From contig NC_087062.1 of NCBI RefSeq assembly GCF_963678635.1, positions 53,888,473-53,952,472 of the forward strand: DNA of 64,000 nt. Reading direction: 5' to 3'. This stretch comes from Symsagittifera roscoffensis (lineage: Eukaryota > Xenacoelomorpha > Acoela > Convolutidae). Both the position numbers and the translations under genes were made by a program. Under the pieces are notes generated by a model. That model saw only the letters and a program-made list of their open reading frames with translations. It made no database searches and was not told where the DNA came from. Of this stretch, positions 34,801 through 41,800 are shown piece after piece; within the stretch, counting starts at the first letter, position 1; each line of letters opens with the position of its first letter.

Positions 34801-35432
34801 TCGGCTTAGTAACCTTACTTAAGGTCTTTTCAAGGAAAACATTATTTTATACTCGTATAAAATGCTTAAAAGCTTGGAAGCTCTTCTTCGCCCCTCTGTC
34901 TGCAAAATCTCTGCATTATTTATGCAATTTTGCCCAAACTTTGTTGCAGTTTTGATGATTATAATGGATCACATCTCAAGGCTATGATTTTAATGTTTAT
35001 GAGATCCGTTTCAGAGCCTGCCTGATCAAGTCTCTCAAGTACAATGAGTTATGCCTGGAAGAGATAAGAGAGAAAGTGAAACCGCCTGTTGAGGTCAGAT
35101 GGCACGGTAGACAACACGGGGAACTGGTGAACTTCTGTGCCACATGCGATCAAGAAGTGTTCAACATCCTCTACACTAAACAGCAGTTGCCCCCCGTCCC
35201 CTCATCAGATCTGCTTCTCCCGCCGGGGGAGCAGAACTTGAACTCAGGGATACCCAACTCAGTCTCAGCTGTTACACATCAAGGCAAACCTCAGGTGTAT
35301 GTCTACTGCAGGAGCTGTGCGTTCCGTTTATCATCCAACTTGCAGCACTTCGTCATTCTTCAGGAATACAAAGTGGAGGATCTCACTCTCATTCTAAATC
35401 ATTTCAAACTGGTAAGAATCACTCCATTGTAG
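18604..35432 (+). CDS. KDM6A: KDM6A/UTX orthologue: JmjC histone H3K27 demethylase (18 coding exons, spliced)
   Basis: Joining 18 exons with GT-AG introns in consistent phase gives 1261 residues; vertebrate KDM6A is about 1400. Residues ~60-370 are TPR repeats that align along the whole UTX TPR region. Residue ~450 has the UTX signature [11 protein letters not shown], and ~770-800 has PPTPTV and PVTVIKGL. The JmjC domain (~940-1100) keeps Fe(II) ligands H976, E978 and H1056 with UTX spacing, and the 2-oxoglutarate lysine K967. The C-terminal zinc domain has C1164, C1167, C1221 and C1224. The family removes methyl groups from H3K27me3/me2 in the nucleus, within MLL3/4 COMPASS-like complexes. 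The linker between TPR and JmjC is shorter than in vertebrates. The start is set by an in-frame TAA at 18577 and alignment of [15 protein letters not shown] with the UTX N-terminus. No breaks are seen. Confidence 0.95.
18784..19200. repeat. Hairpin-headed dispersed repeat, copy in intron 1
   Basis: Begins with the hairpin CCTTGC-AATAA-GCAAGG (18788-18804). It includes CGGCCTAGTTACCACATCG and TTGCTGTGCGCAATTTACAT. Related blocks occur at 34,056-34,260 and 36,030-36,390. A tRNA-like sequence sits inside this copy. Confidence 0.5.
18933..19012 (+). tRNA. tRNA-like sequence (pseudogene or SINE head)
   Basis: A B-box-like GGTTCGAATC at 18992-19001 and an A-box-like TTAGCGCGGAGGTAA at 18946-18960 are spaced as in a tRNA. 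GTTCCCG (18933-18939) pairs at 6 of 7 positions with CGGGACC (19006-19012), and a T-run follows like a Pol III terminator. The T arm does not pair properly, so this is not a functional tRNA. It is either a decayed tRNA gene or the head of a tRNA-derived SINE. Confidence 0.4.
19222..19660. repeat. Diverged ~165-185 bp tandem repeat, about 3 units
   Basis: GGGCTTACTGGCCTAATTTT (about 19,246), CGGCTTAATGGTCTCATTTT (about 19,429) and TGGCTTAGCGGCCTCATATT (about 19,592) sit in similar contexts with TATTTTAT or TATATTAT before them. Strongly diverged; in KDM6A intron 1. Confidence 0.5.
19856..19890. repeat. (CT)n microsatellite
   Basis: About 17 uninterrupted CT units within KDM6A intron 1. Confidence 0.98.
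20095..20403 (+). other. Unidentified 102-codon ORF in KDM6A intron 1
   Basis: Begins with ATG ([11 protein letters not shown]) and has a balanced, protein-like composition ([16 protein letters not shown]-type polar end). A second + strand frame (20423-20605) and further open sequence to about 20,728 follow in shifted frames, suggesting a once-longer coding region of ~210 codons. It ends just before a tandem-repeat tract. Probably a mobile-element ORF trapped in the intron; no family recognised. Confidence 0.3.
20690..22560. repeat. Diverged ~0.5-kb tandem repeats in intron 1
   Basis: ACTATGGTCGGAAC with TGCTACTTGC recurs at about 20,986, 21,992 and, diverged, 22,508. The related GTTCCGACCATTGAAAATGG block with GGTGTGTT and ACGCAAAATCAG recurs near 21,498 and 22,050, and in part near 21,060. 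A CTTA-AGTTTTACTCGA block recurs at about 20,770, 21,705 and 22,290. This fits three to four decayed units of roughly 490-610 bp with deletions. Small frames here are by-products. Confidence 0.7.
22645..22714 (+). CDS. KDM6A: KDM6A exon 2
   Basis: Acceptor TTTTCAG, donor AAG|GTTTGT. Encodes SRAFGKAAF...[10 protein letters not shown], matching the UTX segment before the first TPR. The first base completes a Ser codon begun in exon 1, which confirms the join. Confidence 0.8.
22828..23066 (+). CDS. KDM6A: KDM6A exon 3 (TPR)
   Basis: Residues 52-130. Contains [20 protein letters not shown] and [18 protein letters not shown], characteristic UTX TPR sequence. The donor falls inside a Trp codon (TG|GTTAGA). 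Confidence 0.93.
23137..23257 (+). CDS. KDM6A: KDM6A exon 4 (TPR)
   Basis: Acceptor AATTTTAG; completes the Trp codon and reads [15 protein letters not shown], as in UTX. Ends AGCAAA|GTAAAT. Confidence 0.93.
23359..23416 (+). CDS. KDM6A: KDM6A exon 5
   Basis: Acceptor TTCCAG, donor GAGA|GTAAGC. Encodes [19 protein letters not shown], aligning with the UTX HFQLALVD region. Confidence 0.9.
23486..23520 (+). CDS. KDM6A: KDM6A exon 6 (35 nt)
   Basis: Very short exon, acceptor TTTTTTAG and donor CAG|GTTTGT. Encodes [12 protein letters not shown], where the UTX family reads IQFHIAHLYE. Phases on both sides agree. Confidence 0.88.
23600..23693 (+). CDS. KDM6A: KDM6A exon 7 (TPR)
   Basis: Acceptor TTTTGCAG, donor CTCG|GTAAGA. 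Encodes [20 protein letters not shown] and LKQLG, the TPR before UTX LGWMHHTV. Confidence 0.92.
23840..24510 (-). mobile_element. RTE/R4-like LINE fragment (RT C-terminus), broken
   Basis: Antisense within KDM6A intron 7. A - strand frame (24465-24115) reads [13 protein letters not shown] and KIGNSDIEQ, the usual C-terminal RT palm pattern. A neighbouring frame continues with [12 protein letters not shown] and, near 24,030, YLGHVLC, matching the order of conserved blocks after the RT in RTE/R4-type LINEs. Frameshifts and stops show that it is dead. Only ~0.6 kb remains. Confidence 0.65.
24571..27330 (-). mobile_element. Jockey/CR1-type LINE, 5' truncated and broken
   Basis: Antisense in intron 7. 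Read on the - strand: a basic linker (27290-27063, with [12 protein letters not shown]), RT fingers (26816-26454, [20 protein letters not shown]), [33 protein letters not shown] and the catalytic FADDT (about 26,095). The thumb follows and a C-terminal region ends at 25274. Several frameshifts and stops separate these blocks. About 0.7 kb of 3' UTR follows, ending in a (TTTC)n tail, seen as GAAAGAAAGAAAG at 24571. The apurinic endonuclease domain is missing, as expected of 5'-truncated insertion by target-primed reverse transcription. Confidence 0.88.
27340..27560. mobile_element. Possible partial HINE-like element before exon 8
   Basis: Weak similarity to the bodies of the intronic elements at 32.7 and 34.3 kb (ACCTATTGATTCAGTTTT, GGCCAATCATAAAGGATT, TCTGTTGGCTACATTTGG). 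Subterminal repeats are not visible. Confidence 0.3.
27574..27703 (+). CDS. KDM6A: KDM6A exon 8 (TPR)
   Basis: Acceptor TTTTTAAG, donor GGCAG|GTTAGC. Encodes [20 protein letters not shown] and DGEVYYYLG, aligning with UTX HHTVDLLGDKA...WYFLGR. Confidence 0.92.
27834..27932 (+). CDS. KDM6A: KDM6A exon 9 (TPR)
   Basis: Acceptor TTTTTGCAG, donor ATAGG|GTGAGT. Encodes [20 protein letters not shown] and CPDTWCSIG, very close to UTX. Confidence 0.94.
28144..28319 (+). CDS. KDM6A: KDM6A exon 10 (TPR)
   Basis: Acceptor GTTTTTTAG, donor AAGAG|GTGAGT. Encodes [30 protein letters not shown] and [14 protein letters not shown], among the most conserved UTX TPR sequence. Confidence 0.95.
28554..28580 (+). 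CDS. KDM6A: Possible KDM6A 27-nt microexon
   Basis: Flanked by TTTTTGTTCTCTAG and GTAATA. It would add nine residues (GLRRKGSAK, basic) and start and end in the same phase as the exon 10/exon 11 junction, so inclusion or skipping keeps the frame. A match this good could occur by chance, and no homologous residues are known to me. Transcript evidence would decide. Confidence 0.4.
28702..29168 (+). CDS. KDM6A: KDM6A exon 11 (post-TPR linker)
   Basis: Acceptor TTTGCTTAG, donor CTACAG|GTATTT. Contains [19 protein letters not shown], a motif diagnostic of UTX/UTY, then a basic stretch and an [11 protein letters not shown] helix that corresponds to the UTX QLESQF region. Confidence 0.93.
29169..30049. 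other. KDM6A intron 11, left part, no element recognised
   Basis: Unremarkable intronic sequence with a G-run around 29,521-29,535. No exon or transposon domain seen. Frames at 29434-29770 are featureless. Confidence 0.5.
30050..30190 (+). mobile_element. tRNA-derived SINE-like sequence
   Basis: GCGGTAGTGATAGTGC (A-box position) and GGTTCAAATC (B box, 30101-30110) are spaced as in a tRNA. The stretch 30081-30102 is a perfect 22-bp palindrome lying where an anticodon arm would be. A GC-rich tail follows with GAGCGCTGGTTATAAGCGCTC, itself able to pair. Target duplications and poly(A) are not evident. Confidence 0.45.
30271..30370. repeat. Perfect 21-bp inverted repeat with 58-bp loop
   Basis: The arms 30271-30291 and 30350-30370 are exact reverse complements (core CCTAGATCCACCCGTAG). 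The loop contains the left end of a HINE-like element at 30308. Confidence 0.95.
30308..30645. mobile_element. HINE-like non-autonomous element, intron 11
   Basis: Left subterminal repeat AAGAGTCGATGAACG (30308-30322) pairs with right CGTTCATTGACTCTT (30602-30616) with one mismatch. The left end also forms AAGAGT...ACTCTT over 29 bp. Beyond the right repeat comes CCCACTTTCTGTTGGCTATG, homologous to the other copies. There is no coding capacity. Confidence 0.65.
30983..31205 (+). CDS. KDM6A: KDM6A exon 12 (linker)
   Basis: Acceptor TTCATTTTAG, donor CCAG|GTATTT. Encodes [20 protein letters not shown] and then a Ser/Ala/Pro/Gln-rich disordered segment. Accepted because its phase joins exons 11 and 13 and its composition is coding-like; sequence conservation is low. 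Confidence 0.8.
31410..31997 (+). CDS. KDM6A: KDM6A exon 13 (linker to JmjC)
   Basis: Acceptor CTGTTTCAG, donor ATTG|GTCAGT. Contains [16 protein letters not shown] (UTX SVSIYPSSAEVLK), [23 protein letters not shown] and [16 protein letters not shown]. These are in the same order as the conserved UTX blocks before JmjC. Confidence 0.94.
32169..32608 (+). CDS. KDM6A: KDM6A exon 14 (JmjC N-terminal part)
   Basis: Acceptor TTATTTTAG, donor TGCAGG|GTAATT. Encodes [40 protein letters not shown], a Ser/Lys-rich insert, and [20 protein letters not shown], all UTX hallmarks. Confidence 0.95.
32701..33122. mobile_element. HINE-like non-autonomous element, intron 14
   Basis: Exact 14-bp subterminal repeats: AAGAGTAATGAACG (32701-32714) and CGTTCATTACTCTT (33083-33096). 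A terminal hairpin CCAATC-TTC-GATTGG follows immediately. The body shares TTTCTAGTTTCGAAAGTGGA and AATCATAAATC with other copies. Its end lies ~45 bp from the exon 15 acceptor, so it may supply part of the branch-point region. Confidence 0.75.
33167..33569 (+). CDS. KDM6A: KDM6A exon 15 (JmjC catalytic core)
   Basis: Acceptor CATTCTTTAG, donor AACG|GTAAGT. Carries LYMKVPG (2-oxoglutarate lysine), TPGHQEN (Fe ligands His and Glu), [26 protein letters not shown] and [10 protein letters not shown] (second Fe His). The 80-residue His-His spacing equals that of vertebrate UTX. Confidence 0.98.
33904..34045 (+). CDS. KDM6A: KDM6A exon 16 (end of JmjC, helical domain)
   Basis: Acceptor TTTTGTCAG, donor ATGAA|GTGAGT. 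Encodes [14 protein letters not shown] and [12 protein letters not shown], the conserved UTX post-JmjC helices. Confidence 0.96.
34056..34260. repeat. Hairpin-headed dispersed repeat, copy in intron 16
   Basis: GCAAGCGTTATCAAATCGG begins 10 bp after the exon 16 donor; the first hairpin arm is incomplete. It continues with TTGCTGTACGCAATTTTCAT and CTGCAATTTGTAATTTTAC, matching 19,130-19,185. Related to copies at 18.8 kb and 36.0-36.4 kb. Confidence 0.5.
34283..34742. mobile_element. HINE-like non-autonomous element, intron 16
   Basis: Exact 14-bp subterminal repeats AAGAGTAATGAACG (34283-34296) and CGTTCATTACTCTT (34729-34742). The left-end palindrome AAGAGT...ACTCTT is also present. The body is shared with the copies at 18.3, 30.3 and 32.7 kb (AAAAGTGTCAATCATAAAT). 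The terminal hairpin is poorly preserved in this copy. Confidence 0.75.
35015..35432 (+). CDS. KDM6A: KDM6A exon 17 (zinc-binding domain, stop)
   Basis: Acceptor CGTTTCAG. Encodes [23 protein letters not shown], a ~53-residue linker, [16 protein letters not shown] and FKLVRITPL, then TAG at 35430-35432. CTG|GTAAGA at 35413 looks like a donor, but reading through gives an ending of the same length as the usual UTX tail, so I treat it as coding. An alternative 3' exon cannot be excluded. Exon numbers here skip the possible microexon. Confidence 0.93.
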
Positions 35433-36420
35433 TCGCTAGAAAAATTTAAAGGAAAAGGAGAGGCTTTGATTTAGAAGCGCAATTAAATATTGAAGTAACA
35501 CTTAATTTTGCTCATTAATCTTATGATTTTTTGTAAAAGAACAACTGAAACTTGAAAAAAAAAAAAATAGTAGTTAATGTAAGATTTAAAGTGGTAACTC
35601 AAAGTGTATATCGGTGTATGTAAAAGAGGTTTTCAAAATGTTCTTTTAGAAGCCCAAGGATGCAGTCCTAGAGAAACCTAACAGCTGATGGGGTTAGAAG
35701 ATAATTTTTTCGTTCTGAAGACCACAAGTGTTGCTTTGACAGATGCTTCATCGATTTTGCAGTTATCTAAATGAAACTGGAAAAGGCATTTGCTAATGAT
35801 TCTTCCGTTGTTAACATTTTCTGTATCTTCTAATGATGTTATCAACTAACATGGAATTAAATACTGAAAGTTGATCAATATATTTCTAACTTTGTGCTAT
35901 TTTGTTCCTCGAAATTTTATAAATTATTCAGCATCTATCATTCGTGCATTTTTCTGCTCGATTTTAATCATCTGATTATTTTTGCGTTTATTTCACACAA
36001 TTGTTCTTCTTTAGTTGTAAATGATTATATGATTACGCTTGCGATAAGCAAGCGTTATAAAGTAAAGCAAATTATTATTTGATTATCTGTGATTTAAGGT
36101 TTTTATTGCTTCGTTTCTTTTATACTGTCAACCTGCGTGTTGTGTGTTTGTTGGTTGATTTCTATTGGAGCCTGGTTCTGACCGCGGTGTGTATGTACAT
36201 TTGCAAAACTAGCTGTAATTTATTTTATTCTCCCAATGTTTTATAACTTCAGATTAGCTTGTAACAGGTATTTAAGAAAATATTTGTCGAGATAATTCTG
36301 CTTACGCTTGCGATTAGCAAGTGTTATCAAATCGGAATATAAAGCTTTATGTGGCCTCAATTACCGCATCGTTTTAAGAAATCGTCTTTTTCTGTTCTCG
36401 ATTTGATCAGCTTGGTATAT
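35433..36420. other. KDM6A 3' flank / UTR, no second gene
   Basis: AT-rich. ATTAAA at about 35,482 and 35,854 are possible poly(A) signals, neither certain. Two GCTTGCGATAAGCAAGC-type hairpins (36036-36054 and 36305-36323) and a GGCCTCAATTACCGCATCG block mark copies of a dispersed repeat. The satellite begins at the right end. Confidence 0.5.
36030..36390. repeat. Hairpin-headed dispersed repeat, two heads
   Basis: Hairpins CGCTTGC-GATAA-GCAAGCG (36036-36054) and CGCTTGC-GATTA-GCAAGTG (36305-36323) are each followed by TTAT. The second continues with CAAATCGGA and the GGCCTCAATTACC block. It abuts the satellite edge. Confidence 0.5.
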
Positions 36421-36524
36421 GGTGATGATTTTTCACTTTGATTAGAGGTTTTTGCCTTTCTTTGCCGGTAATGGATGAGTCCAGAATAACAGTCCATGAA
36501 ATATTTTGATCTCACTCTATTTAT

Positions 36525-37480
36525 GTCGTGATGTTTTTCATTTTGATTAGTGGCTGTTGTTTTTTGCTAGGAAAAGATGCACCCTGCTATCAACAAAAGT
36601 CCTTGAGTTGTTTTATTATTTTTTCTGTGATGTCGGATTATTTATTCATTTGATTAATGGCTGTTTGCTTCTCTGCCAAGAAAAAAACGCAGAGTTTGAC
36701 AATCAATCGTTCATAAATTTTTGTTCTGATCACTTTGTTGTCTTGATGTTTCTTCATTAAGATTAGGCTTTTGCCTCTCTGTCAGGAATGGATGATCACC
36801 CACCAAGGTTGGCATAAGGGAATGAAATTTTTCACTCTGAATCCTGATTTTATCAAAATTGGAAAGGTTGCTGCCAATAATTAGTCCTTGTTCCCTTTTT
36901 TGTGATAAATAATAGCTTTGATTAGAGTTTGTATTTCTGCGCCAACTGTGGATAAACCCAAAAATTAGCAGTGTTACCTGAAGTTTTTTTGTTCTGATTC
37001 CTGTTCTTATGTTTTTTAACTAAAGGTAGTGGCTTTGATCAGAGGCTTTTGTTTGTCTGTCAGATTGGATGAACCCAGAGATTGACGATAGTCCATGTAA
37101 CATTTCGTTCTGATGTCTTGTCTAGTTATATTTATTAGTGCTTCTTGTTTTTTTTTTGCTATTTATAGATGATCTCCGAGAATTAGAACGTTTATCCTGA
37201 ATAGTTTGTTTTTGATTGCTTTGTAATGTCGTGATGTTTTTTACTTTGATCGGAGACTGTTGCCTGTCTCTGCCAGAAATGGATGAACCCAGAGATTGAC
37301 GATAGTCCATGAAATATTTCGTTCTGATGTCTTGTCCAGTTATAATTATTAGTGCCTTTTGTTTTTTTCTATTAATAGATTATCTCCGAGAATTAAAACG
37401 TTTATCTTGAATAGTTTGTTTTTGATTGCTTTGTAATGTCGTGATGTTTTTTCACTTTGATCGGAGGCTGTTGCCTGTCT
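36525..37480. repeat. Array-edge ~955-bp block, copy 1
   Basis: Nearly identical to 37864-38818 (offset 1339 bp), differing by T-run lengths and a few bases. It contains strongly diverged monomers such as one with GGAAAAGATGCACCCTGCTA, which makes the duplication easy to see. Confidence 0.95.
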
Positions 37481-37863
37481 CTGCCAGAAATGGATGAACC
37501 CAGAGATTGACGATAGTCCATGAAATATTTCGTTCTGATGTCTTGTCTAGCTATACTTATTAGTGCTTCTTGTTTTTTTTTGCTATTTATAGATGATCTC
37601 CGAGAATTAAAACGTTTATCTTGAATGGTTTGTTTTTGATTCCTTTGTAATGTCGTGATGTTTTTTCACTTTGATCGGAGACTGTTGTCTGTCTCTACCA
37701 GAAATGGATGAACCCAGAGTTTGACGATAGTCCATGTAATATTTCGTTCTGATGTCTTGTTTAATTATGCTTATTAGTGCCTCTTGTTTTTTTGCTATTT
37801 ATAGATGATCTCCGAGAATTAGAACGTTTTTTTTGAATAGTTTGTTTTTGATTGCTTTGTAAT

Positions 37864-38818
37864 GTCGTGATGTTTTTCATTTTGATTAGTGGCTGTTGTT
37901 TTTTGCTAGGAAAAGATGCACCCTGCTATCAACAAAAGTCCTTGAGTTGTTTTATTATTTTTTCTGTGATGTCGGATTATTTATTCATTTGATTAATGGC
38001 TGTTTGCTTCTCTGCCAAGAAAAAAACGCAGAGTTTGACAATCAATCGTTCATAAATTTTTGTTCTGATCACTTTGTTGTCTTGATGTTTCTTCATTAAG
38101 ATTAGGCTTTTGCCTCTCTGTCAGGAATGGATGATCACCCACCAAGGTTGGCATAAGGGAATGAAATTTTTCACTCTGAATCCTGATTTTATCAAAATTG
38201 GAAAGGTTGCTGCCAATAATTAGTCCTTGTTCCCTTTTTTGTGATAAATAATAGCTTTGATTAGAGTTTGTATTTCTGCGCCAACTGTGGATAAACCCAA
38301 AAATTAGCAGTGTTACCTGAAGTTTTTTAGTTCTGATTCCTGTTCTTATGTTTTTTAACTAAAGGTAGTGGCTTTGATCAGAGGCTTTTGTTTGTCTGTC
38401 AGATTGGATGAACCCAGAGATTGACGATAGTCCATGTAACATTTCGTTCTGATGTCTTGTCTAGTTATATTTATTAGTGCTTCTTGTTTTTTTTTGCTAT
38501 TTATAGATGATCTCCGAGAATTAGAACGTTTATCCTGAATAGTTTGTTTTTGATTGCTTTGTAATGTCGTGATGTTTTTTACTTTGATCGGAGACTGTTG
38601 CCTGTCTCTGCCAGAAATGGATGAACCCAGAGATTGACGATAGTCCATGAAATATTTCGTTCTGATGTCTTGTCCAGTTATAATTATTAGTGCCTTTTGT
38701 TTTTTTCTATTAATAGATTATCTCCGAGAATTAAAACGTTTATCTTGAATAGTTTGTTTTTGATTGCTTTGTAATGTCGTGATGTTTTTTCACTTTGATC
38801 GGAGGCTGTTGCCTGTCT
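37864..38818. repeat. Array-edge ~955-bp block, copy 2
   Basis: Second copy of 36525-37480. Identity ends at CTCTACCAGAAATGGATGAA, where copy 1 has CTCTGCCAG. Confidence 0.95.
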
Positions 38819-41800
38819 CTACCAGAAATGGATGAACTTAGAGATTGACGATAGTCCATGAAATATTTCGTTCTGATGTCTTGTCTACTAATGCTTTTTC
38901 ACTTCTATTAGCGCCTCTTGTTTTTTTGCTGATTGTAGATGATCTTCGAGAATTAGAACATTTATCTTGAAAATTTTGTTTTCGATTCTTTGTAATGTCG
39001 TGATGTTTTTTCACTTTGATCGGAGACTGTTGTCTGTCTCTACCAGAAATGGATGAACCCTGAGGTTGACGATAGTCCATGTAAAATTTCGTTCTGATGT
39101 CTTGTCTAGTTATATTTATTAGTGCTTCTTGTTTTTTTTGCTATTTATAGATGATCTCCGAGAATTAGAACGTTTATCCTGAATAGTTTGTTTTCGATTG
39201 CTTTGTATTGTCGTGATGTTTTTTAACTTTGATCGGAGGCTGGTGCCTGTATCTGCCAGAAATGGATGAACCCAGAGATTTACGATAGTCCTTGAAATAT
39301 TTCGTTCTGATGTCTTGTCTAGTTATACTTATTAGTGCCTCTTGTTTTTTTTCTATTTATAGATTATCTCCGAGAATTAAAACGTTCATCTTGAATAGTT
39401 TGTTTTTGATTGCTTTGTAATGTCGTGATGTTTTTTCACTTTGATCGGAGGCTGTTGCCTGTCTCTGCCAGAAATGGATGAAGTTAGAGATTGACGATAG
39501 TCCATGAAATATTTCGTTCTGATGTCTTGTCTTGTAATGCTAATTCACTTCTATTAGCGCCTCTTGTTTTTTTTGCTAATTGTAGATGATCTTCGAGAAT
39601 TAGATTATTTATCTTGGATATTTTGTTTTTCATTCTTTGTAATGTCGTGATGTTTTTTCACTTTGATCGGAGACTGTTGTCTGTCTCTACCAGAAATGGA
39701 TGAACCCTGAGGTTGACGATAGTCCATATAACATTTCGTTCTGATGTCTTGTCTAGTTATATTTATTAGTGATTGTTGTTTTTTTTTGCTATTTATAGAT
39801 GATCTCCGAGAATTAGAACGTTTATCCTGAATAGTTTGTTTTTGATTGCTTTGTAATGTCGTGATGTTTTTTCACTTTGATCGGAGGCTGTTGCCTGTAT
39901 CTGCCAGAAATGGATGAACCCAGAGATTTACGATAGTCCATGAAATATTTCGTTCTGATGTCTTGTCTAGTTATACTTATTAGTGCCTCTTGTTTTTTTT
40001 CTATTTATAGATTATCTCCGAGAATTAAAACGTTTATCTTGAATAGTTTGTTTTTGATTGCTTTGTAATGTCGTGATGTTTTTTCACTTTGATCGGAGGC
40101 TGTTGCCTGTCTCTGCCAGAAATGGATGAACCCAGAGATTGACGATAGTCCATGAAATATTTCGTTCTGATGTCTTGTCTTGTAATGCTTATTCACTTCT
40201 ATTAGCGCCTCTTGTTTTTTTGCTATATGTAGATGATCTTCAAGAATTAGAACATTTATCTTGAATATTTTGTTTTTGATTGCTTTGTAATGTCGTGATG
40301 TTTTTTGACTTTGATCGGAGGCTGTTGCCTGTCTCTGCCAAAAATGGATGAACCGAGAGATTGACGATAGTCCATGAAATATCTCGTTCTGATGTCTTGT
40401 CTAGTAATGCTTATTCACTTCTATAAGTGACTCTTGTTTTTTTTCTGCTATCTGTAGATGATCTCCGAGATTTAAAAAATTCACTTCAATAATTTCTTTT
40501 TATTTGCTTTGCTGCGTCGTGATGTTTTTTCTTTTTGATCAGAGGCTTTTGTTTGTCTCTGCCAGGAATGGATGAACCCAGAGATTGACGATAGTCCATG
40601 AAACATTTCGTTCTGATGTCTTGTCTAGTTATACTTATTAGTGCCTCTTGTGTTTTTTCTATTTATATATTATCTCCGAGAATTAAAACGTTCATCTTGA
40701 ATAGTTTGTTTTTGATTGCTTTGTAATGACGTAATGTTTTTTCACTTTGATCGGAGGCTGTTGCCTGTTCTGCCAGAAATGGATGAACTTAGAGATTGAC
40801 GACAGTCCATGAAATATTTCGTTCTGATGTCTTTTGTAGTAATGCTTATTTACTTCTATTAGCGCCTCTTGTTTTTTTTGCTAATTGTAGATGATCTTCG
40901 AGAATTAGATTATTTATCTTGGATATTTTGTTTTTCATTCTTTGTAATGTCGTGATGTTTTTTCACTTTGATCGGAGACTGTTGTCTGTCTCTACCAGAA
41001 ATGGATGAACCCTGAGGTTGACGATAGTCCATATAACATTTCGTTCTGATGTCTTGTCTAGTTATACTTATTAGTGCCTCTTGTTTTTTTTCGATTTATA
41101 GATTATCTCCGAGAATTAAAACGTTTATCTTGAATAGTTTGTTTTTGATTGCTTTGTAATGTCGTGATGTTTTTTCACTTTGATCGGAGGCTGTTGCCTG
41201 TCACTGCCAGAAATGGATGAACCCAGAGATTGACGATAGTCCATGAAATATTTCGTTCTGATGTCTTGTCTTGTAATGCTTATTCACTTCTATTAGCGCC
41301 TCTTGTTTTTTTTGCTATATTTAGATGATCTTCAAGAATTAGAACATTTATCTTGAATATTTTGTTTTTGATTGCTTTGTAATGTCGTGATGTTTTTTGA
41401 CTTTGATCGGAGGCTGTTGCCTGTCTCTGCCAAAAATGGATGAACCGAGAGATTGACGATAGTCCATGAAATATCTCGTTCTGATGTCTTGTCTAGTAAT
41501 GCTTATTCACTTCTATAAGTGACTCTTGTTTTTTTTCTGCTATCTGTAGATGATCTCCGAGATTTAAAAAATTCGCTTCAATAATATCTTTTTATTTGCT
41601 TTGCTGCGTCGTGATGTTTTTTCTTTTTGATCAGAGGCTTTTGTTTGTCTCTGCCAGGAATGGATGAACCCAGAGATTGACGATAGTCCATGAAACATTT
41701 CGTTCTGATGTCTTGTCTAGTTATACTTATTAGTGCCTCTTGTGTTTTTTCAATTTATATATTATCTCCGAGAATTAAAACGTTCATCTTGAATAGTTTG

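Noticed and set aside
35413..35418. GTAAGA after FKL as the true donor of the last KDM6A exon
   Set aside because: Reading through gives a stop six codons later and a C-terminus of family-typical length. No convincing following exon is seen before the satellite.
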